DNA of 34,058 nt. It comes from Oscillospiraceae bacterium (lineage in GTDB: Bacteria > Bacillota > Clostridia > Oscillospirales > Oscillospiraceae). The stretch is taken from the NCBI GenBank assembly GCA_017445875.1, contig JAFSRZ010000034.1, positions 1 through 34,058 of the forward strand. Direction: 5' to 3'. The position numbers were made by a program, and so were the translations under genes. Under the pieces are notes generated by a model. It saw nothing but the letters and a program-made list of their open reading frames with translations, did not search any database and was not told where the DNA came from. Each line of letters opens with the position of its first letter. Positions within the stretch are counted from its first letter, which is position 1. This document shows positions 30,804-34,058 of the stretch, piece after piece.

Positions 30804-30831
30804 ATTATACGTCTTTTCGCGGAAAAGGCAA
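30804..30831 (-). promoter_or_regulatory. Promoter of yitT
   Basis: On the minus strand, TTGCCT (30826-30831) and TATAAT (30804-30809) with a 16-base spacer. Confidence 0.6.
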
Positions 30832-30891
30832 GCGAAACTTTCCGCCGCCCCGACATGGTGTGGAGTTTCCCGGAATGGGGCAAATATTCGC

Positions 30892-31671
30892 TTAATCGCC
30901 CACCAAGTCGGGGAAGTCCTTCCGGCCTACCTGTACAATCTGCATATTGAGCATGCGGAGACGTTCCAGCACTTCCGGGGGGGCTTTCTCGTCCGTGATG
31001 ATACAGCCCGCCGTTTCCAGTGAGAAACTCGCGTATGTCCCGGCCTTGCCGACTTTGGTATGGTCGACTAAAATATAATAGCGTTCGGCGTGTCCAATCA
31101 TGGTTTCGTTGACGCCCAGTTCGGTGGGGATATCGCAGAGAATCTCCCCGTTGGGCGAAATGCCCGAACAGCCGAGAAAGGCCTTGTCGGCGCGCATGGT
31201 CAGCAGATTTCTCATGGTACAGTCGCCGGTCATGATGTGTCCGGCGCTCCGCAGACTGCCGCCGGAGAGCGTCACGTCGACGCCCGGCGGGAACGTCCGC
31301 CCGACCGCCAAGCCGTTATTGGTGAATACGTACACCGGCGAGGCCTCCACGTAGTCCAGCACATCCAAGGCCGTCGTGCTTCCGTTGATGAATACGCGGT
31401 CGCCGGGTTCGATGAGCGTGGCGGCGTAGCGGCTGACAAGATTCCGGTACAGCGACACGGCGTCGGACGCCGTGCGGAAACCGACACTTGCCCCGCCGTG
31501 GAAACGGCCTAATTTCCCGGCGTCCTCCAGTGTACGCAAGTCGCGGCGAATGGTCATCAGCGACACGCCGAATTTGCTTGCGAGTTCCTCCACCGTGATT
31601 TTCTGGCGCTCCCGGACAACCGATAAAATGCTTGCGCGTCTGGCCTCCACCGTCTGACGGTTCTGTTTCAT
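30892..31671 (-). CDS. DeoR/GlpR-family transcriptional regulator
   Basis: A 259-residue repressor-type regulator of sugar or nucleoside metabolism. The N-terminal winged helix is ERQKITVEELASKFGVSLMTIRRDLRTLEDAGKLGRFHGGA (about 20-62), matching the DeoR signature. The C-terminal sugar-phosphate-binding domain includes FINGSTTALDVLDYV, TNNGLAVGRTF and ILVDHTKVGK. ATG 31671 overlaps the HAD gene stop as ATGA, so both are coupled. No target genes lie immediately beside it; the sugar enzyme araD lies about 2.3 kb away but belongs to a separate transcript. Confidence 0.93.
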   Translation of the reverse strand: MKQNRQTVEARRASILSVVRERQKITVEELASKFGVSLMTIRRDLRTLEDAGKLGRFHGGASVGFRTASDAVSLYRNLVSRYAATLIEPGDRVFINGSTTALDVLDYVEASPVYVFTNNGLAVGRTFPPGVDVTLSGGSLRSAGHIMTGDCTMRNLLTMRADKAFLGCSGISPNGEILCDIPTELGVNETMIGHAERYYILVDHTKVGKAGTYASFSLETAGCIITDEKAPPEVLERLRMLNMQIVQVGRKDFPDLVGD

Positions 31672-32363
31672 GGGGTGCCGCCCTCCTTCCGGCGTAGAAA
31701 GTCCGGCAGTGCGGAAATGTCGGCGATACGCTCAACGCCGTCGGGCGCGGACTTCGTGGACAGCCACACCGCCGACATACCCGCGTCCAACGCGCCGCGT
31801 ACGTCGTGCGTGAGACTGTCGCCGACAAACAGACATTCCCCGGCGGGACAGCCGGCCTTTTCGGCGCAGACCTCAAACAGTTTCCGCTCCGGCTTCTCGA
31901 CCCCGACTTCCTCACTGGACACCAGAAAGTCTATCAAATCCAGCAGGCCTAACGTTTGCAGTTTGCGGAACTGGTAATCGGCGGTCATATTGGTGCCGAT
32001 ACCGATAATGTACGCGCCGCGCAGAGATTCCAGCGTCTCGCGGACGCCCGGCACCGGCTGACACGCGTTCAAAAACGCGTCCCAGTACACGTCGGACATG
32101 TCCGGCGCGTACAGAACCGGTTTTTTGAGCCGCTCCAAAATCATCTGAAAGCGTATCATGCGGTTATGAATCGCGGCGTACTGTCCCCCGGCACGGCTGA
32201 TTTGTTCGTCCATGACTTCACGGTACACGGTACGGAACTCCGCTTCCGGCAAGTCGAGCGTTTTCCCGGCGAAGGCGCACAACGCCCTGAATGCGGTAGC
32301 GTGTGCCGCGTCGTAGTCGTAAAGTGTGTTGTCCAAGTCAAAGATTACGGCTCGCAGTTTCAT
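31668..32363 (-). CDS. HAD-superfamily hydrolase (YjjG-like phosphatase)
   Basis: A 231-residue phosphatase, probably acting on nucleotides or sugar phosphates. Motif I is FDLDNTLYD with Asp9 and Asp11. Motif II is the GIGTNMT segment. Motif III has the Lys in KPERKLFE, and motif IV is FVGDSLTHDV. A helical cap follows motif I (about 18-90). The start at 32363 begins exactly at the HAD strand. Upstream codons belong to no recognised domain, and a promoter lies at 32400. It is coupled to the DeoR gene, which may respond to its substrate or product. Confidence 0.92.
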   Translation of the reverse strand: MKLRAVIFDLDNTLYDYDAAHATAFRALCAFAGKTLDLPEAEFRTVYREVMDEQISRAGGQYAAIHNRMIRFQMILERLKKPVLYAPDMSDVYWDAFLNACQPVPGVRETLESLRGAYIIGIGTNMTADYQFRKLQTLGLLDLIDFLVSSEEVGVEKPERKLFEVCAEKAGCPAGECLFVGDSLTHDVRGALDAGMSAVWLSTKSAPDGVERIADISALPDFLRRKEGGTP

Positions 32364-32399
32364 AGTGTTGTCCCGCCCCTCCGGTGAAGTTAGGCTCTT

Positions 32400-32428
32400 A
32401 TCGTACCATGTCCGGGGACGGATTGCAA
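32400..32428 (-). promoter_or_regulatory. Promoter of the HAD-deoR unit
   Basis: On the minus strand, TTGCAA (32423-32428) and TACGAT (32400-32405) with 17-base spacing. Confidence 0.55.
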
Positions 32429-32479
32429 GAAACATTTTACAGACAACGCGTGTCAAGTTTTTCTCCGGGACTTTTCGGG

Positions 32480-32899
32480 TTACGCCCGCCCCGGCTGGCT
32501 GACGTTGAGCCGCTCTTTCAAAGCGTCCTGTAGAATCTGTGAAAAGTTCATATTCCGTTCCAGCGCGGCGGCGTTGAGCCACGCGGGAAGGGACACCGTG
32601 CGGTTTACTGATTTTGTCACGTTTGCCATTCGGATGGAAGGCATATACACGTCCACGAGCGCGGCGCGTTCATTGTCTTTTACGGTCAGTTGGTTTAACG
32701 GCGTGGGAACGGGGATTTCTTCGCCGTCCTCCTCCATGCCCAACAAGGTAATGCCGAGCAGTTCGCGGGCGGACAAAAGCGCGTCTTCATCGTTTACGCC
32801 GCTGGTGGCGCAGTCCAAGTCCGGGAAAACGACGGCGATTTCCTGTCCCGGCTCATAGATGAACATAGCGGGAAAAATATACCGTTCAGGTCGTTTCAT
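32480..32899 (-). CDS. hicB: HicB-family antitoxin
   Basis: A 139-residue antitoxin. The N-terminal HicB-like fold (about 1-75) has YIFPAMFIYEPGQEIAVVFPDLDCATSG and ALLSARELLGITLLGMEEDG. The C-terminal part (about 95-139; VNRTVSLPAWLNAAALERNMNFSQILQDALKERL) is a ribbon-helix-helix DNA-binding segment. A GGAGG site precedes ATG 32899. It is downstream of hicA and should block the toxin and repress the shared promoter. Confidence 0.92.
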   Translation of the reverse strand: MKRPERYIFPAMFIYEPGQEIAVVFPDLDCATSGVNDEDALLSARELLGITLLGMEEDGEEIPVPTPLNQLTVKDNERAALVDVYMPSIRMANVTKSVNRTVSLPAWLNAAALERNMNFSQILQDALKERLNVSQPGRA

Positions 32900-32947
32900 A
32901 CGGGAAAACCTCCTAAAAATCGGTTTGTCAGGGAGGGGAGCCGGGGC

Positions 32948-33145
32948 TTACCGGAATTTCAGCCCCGACTGCTTTTCGATTTTATTCAGCGTTGGGCGGG
33001 GGATGTCCTTACAAGGATGTTTGACGGTGACGCGCCCTTTTTTTGTGGGGTGCTTGAACTGGTGATGGCTTCCCACAACATTGACCTCATACCACCCGTC
33101 CGCTTCCAACAGCCGGATAACCTCCCTTGAAGAATAGCTTTTCAT
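32948..33145 (-). CDS. hicA: HicA-family mRNA interferase toxin
   Basis: A 65-residue toxin with the dsRBD-like HicA fold. Seen: SSREVIRLLEADGWYEV, GSHHQFKHP with catalytic His27/28, GRVTVKHPCKDIPRPTLNKIEKQSGL. It cleaves mRNA independently of ribosomes. ATG 33145 has a GGAGGGG site. The longer open frame to 33448 is overlap with araD and is rejected. The pair has its own promoter and is transcribed before hicB. Confidence 0.93.
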   Translation of the reverse strand: MKSYSSREVIRLLEADGWYEVNVVGSHHQFKHPTKKGRVTVKHPCKDIPRPTLNKIEKQSGLKFR

Positions 33146-33169
33146 TCGCTGTCCCCTCCTGACTATGAC

Positions 33170-33198
33170 ATTGTAACACATATAATAATATTTGTCAA
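33170..33198 (-). promoter_or_regulatory. Promoter of hicAB
   Basis: On the minus strand, perfect TTGACA (33193-33198) and TACAAT (33170-33175) with an AT-rich 17-base spacer. The spacer is a plausible HicB operator, but no clean inverted repeat is evident. Confidence 0.75.
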
Positions 33199-33226
33199 CG
33201 AGGACAACAAATCGTTTTTCAGTGTC

Positions 33227-33258
33227 AAAAAGCCCTCCCCCGGAGATTCGGGGGAGGG
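33227..33258 (-). terminator. Terminator of araD
   Basis: A nine-pair C/G-rich stem (33233-33241 with 33250-33258) and T run in minus sense (33227-33231). Confidence 0.9.
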
Positions 33259-33267
33259 TATTTTGTA

Positions 33268-33969
33268 TCAGTGACCGCCCTGTCCGTAATAGGCATTGGG
33301 GCCGTGCTTGCGCATGAAGTGCTTTTCCAAAATGCACTGCGGCGCGGGGGCAACTTTCGGGTTGATGGTCTCCGTGAACAGGGACATTTTCGCCACTTCT
33401 TCGAGTACCACGGAGTGATACACGGCTTGCGCGGCGTTCTTGCCCCACGTAAACGGGCCGTGGTTGCGGCAGACAACCGCCGGGACATAGACCGGATTAA
33501 TATTCCGCGTCTTGAACGTCTCAACGATAACGTTTCCAGTGTTGGCCTCGTAATCTTCCTCGATTTCCTCCGGGGTCAGATTGCGGGCGCACGGCACGGG
33601 GCCGTAGAAGTAATCGGCGTGGGTGGTGCCGTAGGCGGGAATATCGCGTCCGGCCTGCGCCCAAGCGACGGCGTACGGACTGTGTGTGTGGACAATGCCG
33701 CCGATTTCCGGGAACGCCTTGTACAAAATCAGGTGCGTTTTGGTGTCGGACGACGGATTCAGCGTACCCTCGACGCGGTTGCCGTCCAAGTCCATGACGA
33801 CCAAATCTTCCGGCTTGAGTTCGTCGTACTCGACGCCGGACGGCTTGATAACGAACAGTCCCTTTTCGCGGTCAATGCCGCTGACGTTGCCCCATGTGTA
33901 GGTCACGAGATTGCGCCGGGGCAGTTCCATATTGGCCTCGTAGACTTCCTGTTTCAGTTTTTCGAGCAT
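33268..33969 (-). CDS. araD: L-ribulose-5-phosphate 4-epimerase
   Basis: A 233-residue class II aldolase-like epimerase that converts L-ribulose 5-phosphate to D-xylulose 5-phosphate, feeding arabinose (or ascorbate-type) sugars to the pentose phosphate pathway. Seen: TYTWGNVSG phosphate-binding loop, KPSGV, metal ligands His95 and His97 (GIVHTHSP) with Asp76, His170 in [10 protein letters not shown], and the SLFT...[21 protein letters not shown] ending. Length is almost that of E. coli AraD. ATG 33969 has a GGGAGG site, and the longer frame overlaps the upstream gene. It is probably the last gene of a pentose-use operon whose upstream part lies outside the window. Confidence 0.95.
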   Translation of the reverse strand: MLEKLKQEVYEANMELPRRNLVTYTWGNVSGIDREKGLFVIKPSGVEYDELKPEDLVVMDLDGNRVEGTLNPSSDTKTHLILYKAFPEIGGIVHTHSPYAVAWAQAGRDIPAYGTTHADYFYGPVPCARNLTPEEIEEDYEANTGNVIVETFKTRNINPVYVPAVVCRNHGPFTWGKNAAQAVYHSVVLEEVAKMSLFTETINPKVAPAPQCILEKHFMRKHGPNAYYGQGGH

Positions 33970-33982
33970 GGTAAAGCCTCCC

Positions 33983-34058
33983 TTATTCCGTGACAATGTA
34001 CATAGCCGCCTCGTCAATCTCGCGGTTGGTGGCTACTAACACGTCCTTGCCGTCCCTG
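33983..34058 (-). CDS. 3' end of the gene upstream of araD (partial)
   Basis: The minus-strand frame [24 protein letters not shown] ends with TAA at 33983-33985, 13 bases before the araD start. The araD ribosome site directly follows the stop, so the two are one transcript. The 24 visible residues are too few to name the product. A pentose kinase or isomerase would fit the context, but this is not shown. Confidence 0.55.
   Translation of the reverse strand, partial: RDGKDVLVATNREIDEAAMYIVTE

Noticed and set aside
1-34058. CRISPR arrays, insertion sequences, prophage or rRNA genes
   Set aside because: I saw no regularly spaced short repeats with unique spacers, no transposase or integrase frames, and no rRNA-like sequence.

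Overview
The window looks like a chromosomal, origin-proximal segment of a high-GC Firmicute, most likely a Clostridia/Oscillospirales-type gut bacterium. The evidence is as follows. There are three perfect parS sites around a parA-parB pair next to rsmG. The lineage-typical genes include ynbB-type methionine gamma-lyase, YitT, a GerMN lipoprotein, zapA, greA/lysS, and SLH and BspA-like surface proteins. TTG starts are frequent, and several start choices are decided by clear Shine-Dalgarno sites. Promoters are of the sigma-A type, many with a TTGCAT/TTGCAA -35 box. No dnaA, oriC or rRNA is visible, and species assignment is inference.

Layout. 1-1753 (+): a patatin phospholipase and an unrecognised coiled-coil partner, ending in a terminator. 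1758-5110: ynbB (-), divergent from a two-gene (+) unit of a small unknown protein and a DacF-like D,D-carboxypeptidase. 5141-9775 (-): parA, parB, a membrane coiled-coil gene, serS and rsmG with overlapping or closely spaced genes, plus parS sites at 7307, 9695 and 9744. 9818-16532 (-): dut, maf, mreC, mreD and class B PBP2, which are cell elongation and housekeeping genes, followed by a cytosolic GH13 alpha-glucan hydrolase. 16745-21873 (-): zapA, tatD, rpsT, lysS and greA. The usual greA-lysS neighbourhood is interrupted by an AT-rich (+) insert carrying a NYN-domain nuclease-like gene and a candidate small RNA.

21977-26884 (-): tRNA-Ser(CGA), an OmpR-family regulator, a histidine kinase, a BspA/DUF285 repeat protein and a GerMN lipoprotein. 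This resembles the actinobacterial mtrA-mtrB-lpqB order with a surface protein added. 26984-33258 (-) is a more accessory stretch. It holds a BrnT/BrnA toxin-antitoxin pair, a secreted leucine-rich-repeat protein with three SLH domains behind a long structured leader, YitT, a DeoR regulator coupled to a HAD phosphatase, and a HicA/HicB pair. 33268-34058 (-): L-ribulose-5-phosphate 4-epimerase and the 3' end of an upstream gene.

Working together: ParABS, ZapA, MreCD/PBP2 and DacF cover chromosome segregation, division and wall growth. SerS, LysS, tRNA-Ser, S20, RsmG and GreA cover translation and transcription. The surface proteins and their two-component system suggest an envelope-sensing and adhesion function. 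The best candidates for undescribed biology are the sRNA/NYN insert, the kinase-BspA-GerMN operon, the membrane coiled-coil protein coupled to parB, the patatin pair, and the structured leader of the SLH protein. Promoters, terminators and RNA structures were found by eye. No database search, alignment or folding program was run.
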